Shown in pieces: positions 8,317-15,895 of a DNA stretch of 64,000 nt. The stretch covers positions 3,844,001-3,908,000 of the forward strand of contig NZ_CP020465.1 of NCBI RefSeq assembly GCF_002076895.1, in the 5' to 3' direction. Within the stretch, counting starts at the first letter, position 1. Every line of letters begins with the position of its first letter. Made by a program: the position numbers and the translations under genes. A model generated the notes under the pieces. The model saw nothing but the letters and a program-made list of their open reading frames with translations. It ran no database searches and had not been told where the DNA came from. Source of the DNA: Cognaticolwellia beringensis. GTDB lineage: Bacteria; Pseudomonadota; Gammaproteobacteria; Enterobacterales; Alteromonadaceae.

Positions 8317-9144
8317 ATGTTTAATACACTATTCAATAAAACTTTTAATAAAAAGTTAACCATCAACTTAACAGCGACATTACTTTTAGTAAGCCAATTA
8401 TCATTTGCCCAAACATCGACACAAATTGAACAGGTAAGTCGCTCTGTTGGTGGGACAAAAAGCAATATTGATTCCGCAAAATCAGAGGGTAAATCCCATC
8501 GGACCCTAGCATTTAAAGGTATGAATAGAACTGAGGTAACACTTGCTCGCCAACAAAAAGCAAAAGACCTTGCGTCAACACCTTCAACATCATCTTCAAG
8601 CCAAAGTGTTGTTTATAGTTCTAATTTTTATCACAGCTTTTCAATTTACACCGGCTATAGTCAACTTATCACGGATATTGACGAAGATGGCTATTATCAG
8701 ACATTTAGCGTTGCCTTCGATGCGGATTTATTATCACCAATGGCTAATGAACAAGCGGTTGTTTTTGCCGACTTATACCTAAGTCAAAATGGTGGCCCGT
8801 GGGTATTGTATTTCTCTACTGACGATTTTGTTATAACGGGGGAATATACAGACGATGAATTCGAGGTGGTCACGAAACTAGATTCTGGTTATGTACCTGA
8901 CTATTACGACGTGTTAATTGACTTGTATGAAGTCGGTTATAGTGAGGTGGTGGCTACTTACAGTTCAAATGACAGTAACGAACTTTATGCATTACCATTA
9001 GAAAGTAGTGACTTTGATCCTGAATACATTGAAGTCGAATATGTAGAGGTTGAATACTACGAAGAACACTCAGGGGGTGGAATTTGGTTGTTGCTTGGAG
9101 CGCTATTAGCATTAGGAGTGCGCCTCCTTAAATTGACAAAATAA
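8317..9144 (+). CDS. Choice-of-anchor H family surface protein
   Basis: The 275-residue product has a signal peptide (cleavage near LSFA-QTS, about residue 32). A central beta-rich domain contains SVYTGY-like, DIDEDGYYQTFSVAFDADL and LSQNGGPWVLYFSTDDF segments. It ends with the tripartite tail of GlyGly-CTERM type: HSGGG, a hydrophobic helix, then a basic end (RLLKLTK). This fits the choice-of-anchor H proteins of Alteromonadales. Such tails are cut and replaced during type II secretion-linked surface anchoring by rhombosortase, so the protein is expected on the cell surface. The mature protein is very acidic and Tyr-rich. The start at 8317 follows AAAGG at a workable distance. A start 33 bases upstream is possible but would lengthen the signal peptide. 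Confidence 0.75.
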   Translation: MFNTLFNKTFNKKLTINLTATLLLVSQLSFAQTSTQIEQVSRSVGGTKSNIDSAKSEGKSHRTLAFKGMNRTEVTLARQQKAKDLASTPSTSSSSQSVVYSSNFYHSFSIYTGYSQLITDIDEDGYYQTFSVAFDADLLSPMANEQAVVFADLYLSQNGGPWVLYFSTDDFVITGEYTDDEFEVVTKLDSGYVPDYYDVLIDLYEVGYSEVVATYSSNDSNELYALPLESSDFDPEYIEVEYVEVEYYEEHSGGGIWLLLGALLALGVRLLKLTK

Positions 9145-9296
9145 CAATAATTTAAGTTATTTAAGGTTATATAATTATGACTCCCGTCGAGGGCCATACC
9201 ACTGTATGGGAATATAATTTGACCTGATTTCAACTATCCTGATATGGTGAACCGATAAAAATAACAAAAAATCGTACCATCTATGAGGGACTCTAC

Positions 9297-9947
9297 ATGT
9301 CATCAGAAGTCATTGGCAAAAGTAATGTCGAGATAAAAGCCGCTTATCTATCAGCTCAAGACTTGAAATTAGCCGCATCGTTGTTATACCAAGCTTATCA
9401 TGACGATCCGGTATTTCTTGAAATATTTGCATCTGATAAAAGTGATTACGAACAACGTCTACGTGCAGCTATTCGTGAAGAGCTAAATGCTTTTTGGCAA
9501 GCAAAACAGCCAATGGTAGGTTTGTACTTAGGTGAAACGATAGTGGGCGTTGCATGTTTGAATGACCCCGAAGAAGGTGTTTCATCTGAGCGATTTTGGC
9601 ATTGGCGCCTGAAAATGTTGCTGGGTGCAGGGTATTTTAGTACGAAACAAATGATCGAAAAAGAAAAGGTTGTTTTAACGTCGGTCCCATTGAAAAAATT
9701 TCATATGTTATCTTTTATTGCTATACACCCTTTACATCAACATCATGGTTTTGGCCATTATTTAATGGCGGCCGTAAATTCTATTTTGGCAGAACATAAA
9801 GATAGTGAAGGTGTTGCTGTTTATGCTACGAGTAAAAAATATAAAGCCTTCTTTAAAGATGTGAACTATCAGTTCATTAAAGAGGTTGCGGTGGGTAATG
9901 TATCGGGTTCTTTGATGGTTTATTATCGAGAAACAGCCGAAAATTAA
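9297..9947 (+). CDS. GNAT-family N-acetyltransferase
   Basis: The 216-residue protein has the GNAT fold. A central strand reads FHMLSFIAIHPLHQ and is followed by the acetyl-CoA pyrophosphate loop QHHGFGHYLM (Q-x-x-G-x-G type) at about residues 148-160. A later helix and strand follow, with VAVYATSKKYKAFFKDVNYQF. It is cytosolic, without signal or membrane segments. The acceptor substrate cannot be told from sequence. The start lies after GAGGGACTCTAC, a strong ribosome site eight bases before the ATG. It stands between the surface-protein gene and the SMR pump gene on the same strand, but with gaps of 90-150 bp, so co-transcription is uncertain. Confidence 0.85.
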   Translation: MSSEVIGKSNVEIKAAYLSAQDLKLAASLLYQAYHDDPVFLEIFASDKSDYEQRLRAAIREELNAFWQAKQPMVGLYLGETIVGVACLNDPEEGVSSERFWHWRLKMLLGAGYFSTKQMIEKEKVVLTSVPLKKFHMLSFIAIHPLHQHHGFGHYLMAAVNSILAEHKDSEGVAVYATSKKYKAFFKDVNYQFIKEVAVGNVSGSLMVYYRETAEN

Positions 9948-10043
9948 TCATTAGCCGTTTCAGCTCAATTTTCTGCAGTAAAGTAACATTACACTAGTAT
10001 ATAATTATCCTTTTATAATATTTATTATTTCAAGGGAATGATT

Positions 10044-10373
10044 ATGGGTTACTGGTATTTAGCGTTAGCAATTGGTTCTGAAGTTATAGCGACAATGGCG
10101 CTTAAAGAGTCAGATGGTTTTTCTCATGCTACTTCTAGTACCGTTTGTGTTATTGGTTATGCTGCAGCATTCTATTTTCTGTCCTTAGTCCTCAAAACTG
10201 TGCCCATAGGTGTTGCTTATGCTATATGGGCAGGGATGGGAATTGTCTTAATTGCAGCCATTAGTGCTGTTTTATATGAAGAAACTCCAGACTTTCCAGC
10301 GTTAATAGGTATGTTTTTAATTATATTAGGTGTAATAATTATTAACGTCTTTTCAAAAACAGTGGGTCATTAA
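10044..10373 (+). CDS. Small multidrug resistance (SMR) family transporter
   Basis: This 109-residue protein has four transmembrane helices, the standard SMR size (EmrE 110). The essential membrane glutamate is E13 in AIGSEVIATMALK. The helix 3 signature GVAYAIWAGMG is present, and the end (MFLIILGVIIINV) forms helix 4. SMR proteins are dimeric inner-membrane proton antiporters that export cationic compounds, guanidinium or polyamines. The exact class (Qac, Gdx or SpdC-like) cannot be set by eye. The start at 10044 is preferred because AAGGGA lies six bases before it. The ATG at 10038 would be almost on top of that ribosome site. Confidence 0.9.
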   Translation: MGYWYLALAIGSEVIATMALKESDGFSHATSSTVCVIGYAAAFYFLSLVLKTVPIGVAYAIWAGMGIVLIAAISAVLYEETPDFPALIGMFLIILGVIIINVFSKTVGH

Positions 10374-10487
10374 TCTAGCAACAATATTATATTATTTCGT
10401 CAAATTTAGTGTTGATGGTAAACACCAACCAAACACTACTTCGAATAACACTTTCTAACTAATTTTATAATTGCCTAAATGCACCCA

Positions 10488-10515
10488 AACAATGTAAGAC
10501 ATATCTTACATTGTT
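10488..10515. promoter_or_regulatory. GacA/UvrY-binding box upstream of csrB
   Basis: A perfect 12-bp inverted repeat with a four-base centre contains TGTAAG-N6-CTTACA at 10493-10510. This is the established binding site of the GacA/UvrY response regulator that activates csrB/rsmZ-type RNAs. Its centre lies about 179 bp before the predicted csrB transcription start, close to the position of the UvrY site at E. coli csrB. There is no T-run, so it is not a terminator of the SMR gene. Confidence 0.88.
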
Positions 10516-10644
10516 GTGAGAGATAATGTTTTAGATGTATGTATATATCCTCATGAATAATTTAAGTCATTGTTTTATAACTTTTTATTTTTAAATTGTT
10601 TGTTGGGGCGTTTTTTATACTTAAATTATTAAAAATCACCTGCT

Positions 10645-10674
10645 TTGAAAAGTTTGCATTTAGTCTACTATTAT
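10645..10674 (+). promoter_or_regulatory. Predicted sigma-70 promoter of csrB
   Basis: TTGAAA at 10645-10650 and TATTAT at 10669-10674 are separated by 18 bases. Transcription is predicted to begin near 10681. It is placed by matching to consensus and by the start of the GGA-rich region, not by experiment. Confidence 0.65.
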
Positions 10675-10680
10675 ACCTGT

Positions 10681-10983
10681 CAGGAAGACAAAGGGATTAC
10701 GAATAACGGTATGGATATACCAACAGGATGCTTAGGTTAGCAAAGAGATTGGATGTCTCGCAAGGATAGAAGGAAAAAATTGTCACGGAATGATCGTCAG
10801 GATGATGAATATAGACAATTGATGTAACTAGGATAGTTACTTTTATGGATAATGTGGACAGCAAATGGTTTGCTAGGAAAGGCTAGGGACAGCTCTTTAT
10901 GGATGAAACGGGATCATTATATAGTTATGCAGGATGCACATAAGCTAGTTATAGAAATGCGGTTCTTTGAACCGCTTTTTTTT
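10681..10983 (+). ncRNA. csrB: CsrB-family CsrA-sequestering small RNA
   Basis: About 303 bases contain no reading frame but roughly 17 GGA motifs. Many are in the CsrA-preferred contexts AGGA or GGAU and several sit in hairpin loops, for example GGTAT-GGA-TATACC, GTAACTA-GGA-TAGTTAC and GAGATT-GGAT-GTCTC. The segment ends with a strong rho-independent terminator at 10959-10983. CsrB RNAs bind many CsrA dimers and relieve CsrA repression or activation of mRNAs that control carbon storage, motility and biofilm. A perfect GacA/UvrY box lies upstream. The location fits too: in E. coli csrB lies next to syd, in the same neighbourhood as queF and truC, all of which are in this window. The exact 5' end is inferred from the promoter. 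Confidence 0.92.
10959..10983 (+). terminator. Rho-independent terminator of csrB
   Basis: A seven-base-pair stem (GCGGTTC with GAACCGC) with a three-base loop is followed by eight T residues. It forms the 3' end of the csrB RNA. Confidence 0.93.
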
Positions 10984-11194
10984 GCCTAAAATTTGCTAAA
11001 CTCCCCCCTAAAAATGCCTGGATGAATATACTCATCGCAATAATCGTCAGTGCTTCTCAACTGTTTAAAGCAACTAACTACAGCGTTGTATATGTACTAC
11101 CAATCTCATTAATTTCTAAACATTTATACTGTTTGTTTCCCCAGCGTATAACGTTGGCCTTGTCAGTTAATTTATTACCATTAGACGTGTTTGA

Positions 11195-12319
11195 TCAATA
11201 ATCAATTAAATTGGCATAAAAAGCTGATTTTCCTAAGGTTGCTTGGCTACCTTTTAGTGAAAAGCTGTAGCCGCAAAGAGAGAAGTTGTTTTTAAAAGCG
11301 ATATTTTTAATTAATGCTTTCGTGTCTAATGGCGAAAAGTAGGCATAAAAACCACTATCTATTGCGCTAACACGATAGGTTCTAATGGCAGCTTCTTTAT
11401 TAAATGCAATCTCTTGACAGCTTTTATCGCCCTGAGCAGTACCTAGGGTCCATGTGTCTTGATTATCTAATACATTGGCTGGCCAGTGGATAACAATCGC
11501 GTTTTCAGCGGCTATCATGATGGAAAAGTTGTCTTGTAGTGTTAGTTTATGTTGAAAGCTTGCTTTTGCTTTTGCTTCTGATGCTTCGCTTATTTTCTCA
11601 TTTTCTGGAGTTATTGGCGTTGGACTAGAAAACATAAAAGGAAGTGCCAAAGCTAATACCAATAATAAACTAAAAACTGAGACAGTGATTCGAGCATATT
11701 TTGTATTAAAAAGTGCTAATCGAATTGATTCGCCAAGCTCGAGTTTATGTTGTGCATTCGCGCTAACCTGGTTTGCTGCATTAGTTGAAGTTACATGCTC
11801 AACGTTATCAGTAAAACTTGTAGGCTGACTTTTAAATACTGATGGTTGATTAACATTAATGCCATTCATTGTCGGTTCAACACGTTTACTATTCTGAGCA
11901 CTAGTTTTTTGCTCTTGTTGAAAATCCGATAAATTAACTGGACCGTTATAACCTAGAATATAGCTGTTTTGGTTTTTACCTGGATAAGTTAATAACAATA
12001 ATGCGAAGAAAAAAGGAATTAATAATAACCAATAGGCACTGGTAAGCCCGGTAAAAATAATAATTAAGCCTGTTACTAAAAAGCTGCCTGCAGGGGCTAG
12101 GAGTAAATTGCTATGAAATTTTGCATCATTGAGTCGGCGTCTAGCCGTTGCTAAAGATATGGATGAGCATAATAGTAGTATGGAAATAGTGCCTACTTTA
12201 AAGTCAGTAAAGCTCTCATTGAGCATAATAAAAGCAAGAACGATTGAAAAATTAATTACAGTAAAACGTGGTCGGTTATCAAAACCGTGCCAGCAAAATA
12301 GTGACTTGATAAGTTGCAC
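11195..12319 (-). CDS. DUF805-like inner-membrane protein with extra C-terminal domain
   Basis: The 374-residue protein has an N-terminal membrane part of about four helices (residues about 20-115). It includes ATARRRLNDAKFHSN, reminiscent of the RRLHD motif of DUF805 proteins, and then YPGKNQNSYILGYNG, like the usual DUF805 ending. A Ser/Gln/Asn-rich cytoplasmic linker follows (about 125-200). Another transmembrane helix lies at about 212-232 (VSVFSLLLVLALALPFMFS), and a C-terminal domain of about 130 residues I do not recognise, with two Cys, completes it. DUF805 has no known biochemical role. The gene is alone on the minus strand. The family assignment is moderate, and the C-terminal half may be specific to this lineage. 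Confidence 0.55.
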   Translation of the reverse strand: MQLIKSLFCWHGFDNRPRFTVINFSIVLAFIMLNESFTDFKVGTISILLLCSSISLATARRRLNDAKFHSNLLLAPAGSFLVTGLIIIFTGLTSAYWLLLIPFFFALLLLTYPGKNQNSYILGYNGPVNLSDFQQEQKTSAQNSKRVEPTMNGINVNQPSVFKSQPTSFTDNVEHVTSTNAANQVSANAQHKLELGESIRLALFNTKYARITVSVFSLLLVLALALPFMFSSPTPITPENEKISEASEAKAKASFQHKLTLQDNFSIMIAAENAIVIHWPANVLDNQDTWTLGTAQGDKSCQEIAFNKEAAIRTYRVSAIDSGFYAYFSPLDTKALIKNIAFKNNFSLCGYSFSLKGSQATLGKSAFYANLIDY

Positions 12320-12674
12320 AAAACCTCCGGAAATCAGTTGGTTGTATCGAATTGGATACTAGTTTTAAAAATATGAGAATAAAAATCCAATGAGAATGGG
12401 CAAGGGTAACCAATTTTTCCTGTAAAGTCAGTCTATCTAAGAGATTTGTTTATTCATATATAGCCATTTATCGGTTAATGAACCGCATTTTTATGGTCAT
12501 CGTAAAACTATAGAGTTTAATCCCAATATTACTTATTATCTGCTCATTGTTACTGATTAAAATAATCAAATACTACATTAATGATTCGCTATTTCTACAC
12601 TTAAAGTAGGAGACTAATTTTATGAAATTTGTGTTAGTAATGATATTTCATAAATCAAAGGGATAATTAAAATG
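12320..12674. other. Intergenic stretch, no clear gene
   Basis: This AT-rich spacer upstream of the DUF805-like gene should hold its promoter. On the plus strand a 14-codon frame (12622-12666, starting MKFVLVMIF) follows an AGGAG ten bases upstream and ends just before the terminator hairpin at 12675. It could be a tiny peptide or leader, or chance. Nothing else was seen. Confidence 0.4.
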
Positions 12675-12701
12675 AAAAAGCGACATTACGTCGCTTTTTT
12701 T
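12675..12701. terminator. Rho-independent terminator, both orientations possible
   Basis: A ten-base-pair stem (AAAAAGCGAC with GTCGCTTTTT) with a five-base loop is flanked by A and T runs. It lies 18 bp beyond the stop of the minus-strand DUF3301 gene and ends the DUF3549-DUF3301 operon. Confidence 0.88.
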
Positions 12702-12719
12702 ATGTCTGCTAGTTTATTT

Positions 12720-13019
12720 TCACACTCGGTATGGAGGCGTGTCGATATTATCAAGTTTGTAACCACGTAATGTCATTGTGCCATGATATGTAGATTCGCC
12801 ATCACCACTAAATTCAAAATCGAAGTCACTGATCCAGTGGGGTCCAAAGCGCTTTGAAAATCTAAACCGACTTGATAGGCGACCTATCGCCAAAAACTGT
12901 AAATTCTCTTGTTTACAATAACTATCAGCATGGGAGCGAGCGTACTCAGCAACTTTTCGCAAATATACGAAATACCAGAAGAGTAGCCCTATAAAAAGTA
13001 AATAGTAAATATTTTCCAT
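12720..13019 (-). CDS. DUF3301 family membrane-anchored protein
   Basis: The 99-residue protein has one N-terminal membrane helix (about 4-21, YYLLFIGLLFWYFVYL). A small soluble domain follows with VAEYARSHADSYCKQENLQFL, RLSSRFRFSKRFG and FDFEFSGDGESTYHGTMTLRG. This matches DUF3301, a gammaproteobacterial family of unknown function usually encoded beside DUF3549 and truC. Here it lies eight bases after the DUF3549 stop, so the two are co-transcribed. The short length and single anchor are normal for the family. The function remains unknown, and the conserved neighbourhood is the only hint. Confidence 0.85.
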   Translation of the reverse strand: MENIYYLLFIGLLFWYFVYLRKVAEYARSHADSYCKQENLQFLAIGRLSSRFRFSKRFGPHWISDFDFEFSGDGESTYHGTMTLRGYKLDNIDTPPYRV

Positions 13020-13027
13020 GGGAATGC

Positions 13028-14068
13028 CTATTGTTTAAAAAGTATGCCAATGGCTTTTGCCAAACTTGGGCTGCGTTTTGGAGAACGAATGGCTTGCAAT
13101 ATTACGGGGCGTATCATTGGTATTGCAACTAAATCTTTAAATATTGCCGAAAATAACTCGTAATCATTATCTTTTATCAACTGCTCTAAGTAGACAAAAA
13201 GAATATCTTCATCATTTAATACTGACCATAAACGACCCGCTATAATAATAAGAATTTCATCTTCTAGGGCATTATCTTTGATTAATGTAATGAGGAATTT
13301 CTGACTAAAGGGGTGTTGTGTACTTGATGCAAGTGCACGTAACAATGCAACTGTAGCGGTGTTATTTTTATTAACTTTATCTTGTTGATACCGTGTTATT
13401 ATTTGTTCTATAACTTCTGCTGGTAAAGTCATGTTTTCAAGCGCTGAACATAATGGTACTAGTACTTGTTCAGGCACAGAATTAATAGCCTTAACTAAAA
13501 TTTCGCTATTGTTTGCTTCATTTAATCGAAAAGAAAAGTCGGATAAACCTTGCACGCCAATCTCTTGCCAAGCATCCCATCCGTTCACCCCCGACAAGTA
13601 ACTTTGTGCAGGTGCATAAAACTTGCTGGCAGCTTGTTTAAGTGATGTTGATACAACACTATTTACTGCGGCTAATTTGTACTGCGCGGGTGTAAAGTGA
13701 TAAGGGTTTTTCTTAAGTAACGCCTCTTGTTGTTCGGTTGGATTTACCGTGAGATTTTCACCTAGTGCTTCAATAATAATAGCAATAAAATGATTTCTGG
13801 CACCTTGGTTTAATAAGCCACGCTCGTCTAATGGAAGTTTGATAAACCATAAGTAAGGGCTAGATGCTCGTTTTTGCCAAAATGCGATAGCAAGCAGTGC
13901 ATGACCTTGGGTAGGAAATGGGTAGGGAAGCTCGGCCGCTTCAATTTTTTCAAATTGTTCTTTTGATATTTTATCTACACGACGACCAATATCGAAAATA
14001 CGGTATTGAGAGTCAGATAAGTTCAGTAATGCTGATATTGAAGAAATAGTTTCCGAAGATTTACTCAT
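13028..14068 (-). CDS. DUF3549 family protein
   Basis: This 346-residue cytosolic protein matches DUF3549: an N-terminal segment with DSQYRIFDIGRRVDKISKEQFE and PYPFPTQGHALLAIAFW, a PYLWFIKLPLDERGLL block, then a largely alpha-helical C-terminal two-thirds that looks HEAT-like (ALLRALASSTQHPFS and similar). There are no membrane segments. The role is unknown. It is the first gene of a two-gene operon with DUF3301 and is divergent from truC, the arrangement typical for Shewanella and Colwellia relatives. The ATG is the first plausible start. No strong ribosome site is visible upstream. Confidence 0.85.
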   Translation of the reverse strand: MSKSSETISSISALLNLSDSQYRIFDIGRRVDKISKEQFEKIEAAELPYPFPTQGHALLAIAFWQKRASSPYLWFIKLPLDERGLLNQGARNHFIAIIIEALGENLTVNPTEQQEALLKKNPYHFTPAQYKLAAVNSVVSTSLKQAASKFYAPAQSYLSGVNGWDAWQEIGVQGLSDFSFRLNEANNSEILVKAINSVPEQVLVPLCSALENMTLPAEVIEQIITRYQQDKVNKNNTATVALLRALASSTQHPFSQKFLITLIKDNALEDEILIIIAGRLWSVLNDEDILFVYLEQLIKDNDYELFSAIFKDLVAIPMIRPVILQAIRSPKRSPSLAKAIGILFKQ

Positions 14069-14428
14069 AGAATAATACTGTTGCCATTAAAAGTTGCTAG
14101 AATTAAGTATCCGTTGTTTAGACGCATTATTATAGAGATAATAGCGTTTTAACTCCACCGTTAATCATTTATACCAATTAACAGAGGGCGCTTTTCTAAT
14201 GTTTTTTGTAGTGAACCCTTGATGTTTAATCACCGCTAGCAAGTACTGTATAATTACAAATCTTGTACAAGCACTTATGATAAGACATTGATATAAGACA
14301 TTGATACTTAATTGTAATAACAGGAATAGTATCAATGTATGAGTTATAACATTTACAACAATGAATATTAATGGCTGACGCTAAAGGATAGCTAATGATA
14401 TTCACTAATATGAGAAGAATACACTAGC
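14069..14428. other. Divergent promoter region between the DUF3549 gene and truC
   Basis: This 360-bp AT-rich spacer has to carry promoters in both directions. A short direct repeat (ATAAGACATTGATA, then ATAAGACATTGATAC) occurs at about 14280-14308. No gene or RNA was recognised. Confidence 0.4.
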
Positions 14429-15181
14429 ATGACAATTAAAAATGCCGGTACGGTAATTGTTGAAAAACCTGTATTAAAAATTTTATATCAAGATGAGTAC
14501 CTAGTCGCGGTTGATAAACCCGCAGGTCTTTTTGTCCATCGTAGCTTTATGGACAAAGATGAAATTTACTTTGCCTTACAGCTTCTTCGCGATCAAATTG
14601 GCCAATATGTTTATCCTCTACATAGACTTGATAGGCCAACATCAGGTGTTTTGCTCTTTGCTTTAACCCAAGAGGTTGCGCGTACAATGGGTCTGGCTTT
14701 TAGCGAGAGAAAAATACAAAAAACCTACTATGCGTTAACACGAGGACATTTGTTAGGTGAAGGTCTAATTGACTATCCGTTAAAAGAAAAACTTGATGAT
14801 TTAGGGGATAAAAATGTTAGTCGTGACAAAGAAGCACAAAGTGCGAGCACTAATTACCAGTCGGTTGCCATAGCGTCATTACCGCTGCCATTAGGTAAAT
14901 ATTCAAGTGTGCGTTATTCGTTAATTAAATGTCAGCCTCAAACTGGGCGTCGCCATCAAATTAGGCGTCACCTCGCGCATTTACACCACCCTATAATCGG
15001 CGATATAAATTATGGTGATAATAAGCAAAATCCATTTTTTGGTGAACACTTCGGTTTTAAGCGTTTAATGCTGATAGCTAAACAAGTCAGTTTTCTGCAT
15101 CCTGTTACAGCGCAGCCGGTGACGATTGAAGCAGAATTTGATTCACAATGGCAGCAAGTATTCAGTGAATTTGATTGGTAA
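14429..15181 (+). CDS. truC: tRNA pseudouridine(65) synthase TruC
   Basis: TruC isomerises U65 in the acceptor/T-arm region of tRNA-Ile and tRNA-Asp. The 250-residue product is an RluA/RsuA-fold enzyme. KILYQDEYLVAVDKPAGLFVH at about 17-37 is followed by the catalytic motif HRLDRPTSGVLLFA with Asp68. QPQTGRRHQIRRHLAHLHHPIIGD is the conserved C-terminal block. TruC rather than RluA or RluC is indicated by the lack of an S4 domain, by the length and by the LVHRSFMDK-like segment, and by the neighbourhood with csrB, syd and queF. It is divergent from the DUF3549 operon. GAGAAG lies 13 bases before the ATG, a little far but the only visible ribosome site. Confidence 0.93.
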   Translation: MTIKNAGTVIVEKPVLKILYQDEYLVAVDKPAGLFVHRSFMDKDEIYFALQLLRDQIGQYVYPLHRLDRPTSGVLLFALTQEVARTMGLAFSERKIQKTYYALTRGHLLGEGLIDYPLKEKLDDLGDKNVSRDKEAQSASTNYQSVAIASLPLPLGKYSSVRYSLIKCQPQTGRRHQIRRHLAHLHHPIIGDINYGDNKQNPFFGEHFGFKRLMLIAKQVSFLHPVTAQPVTIEAEFDSQWQQVFSEFDW

Positions 15182-15238
15182 CACTAAACACGTTTAATAC
15201 CCTGTAAATTTTGTATCTTCGAAGTTATCCCCGTTGAA

Positions 15239-15592
15239 TTAATTTGGGCCACTAATTTGCACAGAGTTAAAATCTTGAGCAATTAATTTACTATAACTGT
15301 GAGTGGGTCTTTTTGTTGTGTATTCACTTTTTATACTGTCATTGTATGCGTTGTTTTTTGGCCCTCTAATTTCGACCGCATTGACAAAGTATGGGCTTTG
15401 ATAACTTGCACGATGTGCTGCAAAAGCTAACATCATTTGTTGATCTTGTGTCATTCCACGGTTTAACAAACTCAGCATTAAATAATGGTCTGATATAAGT
15501 GGCTTTTTCGCAACGACTAATTTCGGTGTAGTATTACAAGCCGATAATAATGTAACAATTAAAATAGCGATCAATATGGATAATTTTTTCAT
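15239..15592 (-). CDS. Small hypothetical lipoprotein
   Basis: The 117-residue product begins with a clear lipoprotein signal ending in the lipobox LSAC (Cys19), so it is expected to be anchored in the envelope. The mature part contains LLNRGMTQDQQMMLAFAAHRAS and a Tyr/Ser-rich C-terminus. I do not recognise a family. It is convergent with truC (57 bp away) and alone on the minus strand. The coding character looks real: the signal peptide is well formed and the codon use is like that of its neighbours. Confidence 0.65.
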   Translation of the reverse strand: MKKLSILIAILIVTLLSACNTTPKLVVAKKPLISDHYLMLSLLNRGMTQDQQMMLAFAAHRASYQSPYFVNAVEIRGPKNNAYNDSIKSEYTTKRPTHSYSKLIAQDFNSVQISGPN

Positions 15593-15837
15593 AAAGTTTG
15601 TGGTGTTTAAGAATACTAATTATCACTATCGCAAAGGTTATGCCAATTGTAATTTTGACTCAGTGTAGGATGTTTTTTCTAAGGGAGGTTTTTTGTTAAC
15701 TTTATGATTTTAAGTTTGATTTTATTGCTTTAATATTGGATATAAAATTTCGGGACTCTTATATTTATTGAGATATATTACAAATTTTTTTGGTGATTTT
15801 AAGAGATAGGTAATGTGTCAAAAAAATAGCACTTTGC

Positions 15838-15878
15838 AAAGCCACACAATAATTTATTAAATAAAATTGTGTGGCTTT
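15838..15878 (-). terminator. Hairpin downstream of dapD
   Basis: A perfect 13-bp stem (AAAGCCACACAAT with ATTGTGTGGCTTT) with a 15-base loop lies 18 bp after the dapD stop. The T-run after it on the minus strand is short, so it may be an inefficient terminator or a stability element for the glnD-dapD mRNA. The rest of the 15593-15895 spacer shows no gene. Confidence 0.6.
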
Positions 15879-15895
15879 GTTATAAAATTAGCTAA

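Noticed and set aside
10488..10515. The palindrome read as terminator of the SMR pump gene
   Set aside because: No T-run follows, it lies 115 bp after the stop, and its core is the exact GacA/UvrY consensus.
12667..12777. Plus-strand short frame starting MKKRHYVAFF across the terminator
   Set aside because: The codons are produced by the A-run, stem and T-run of the hairpin, and the frame runs antisense into the DUF3301 gene.
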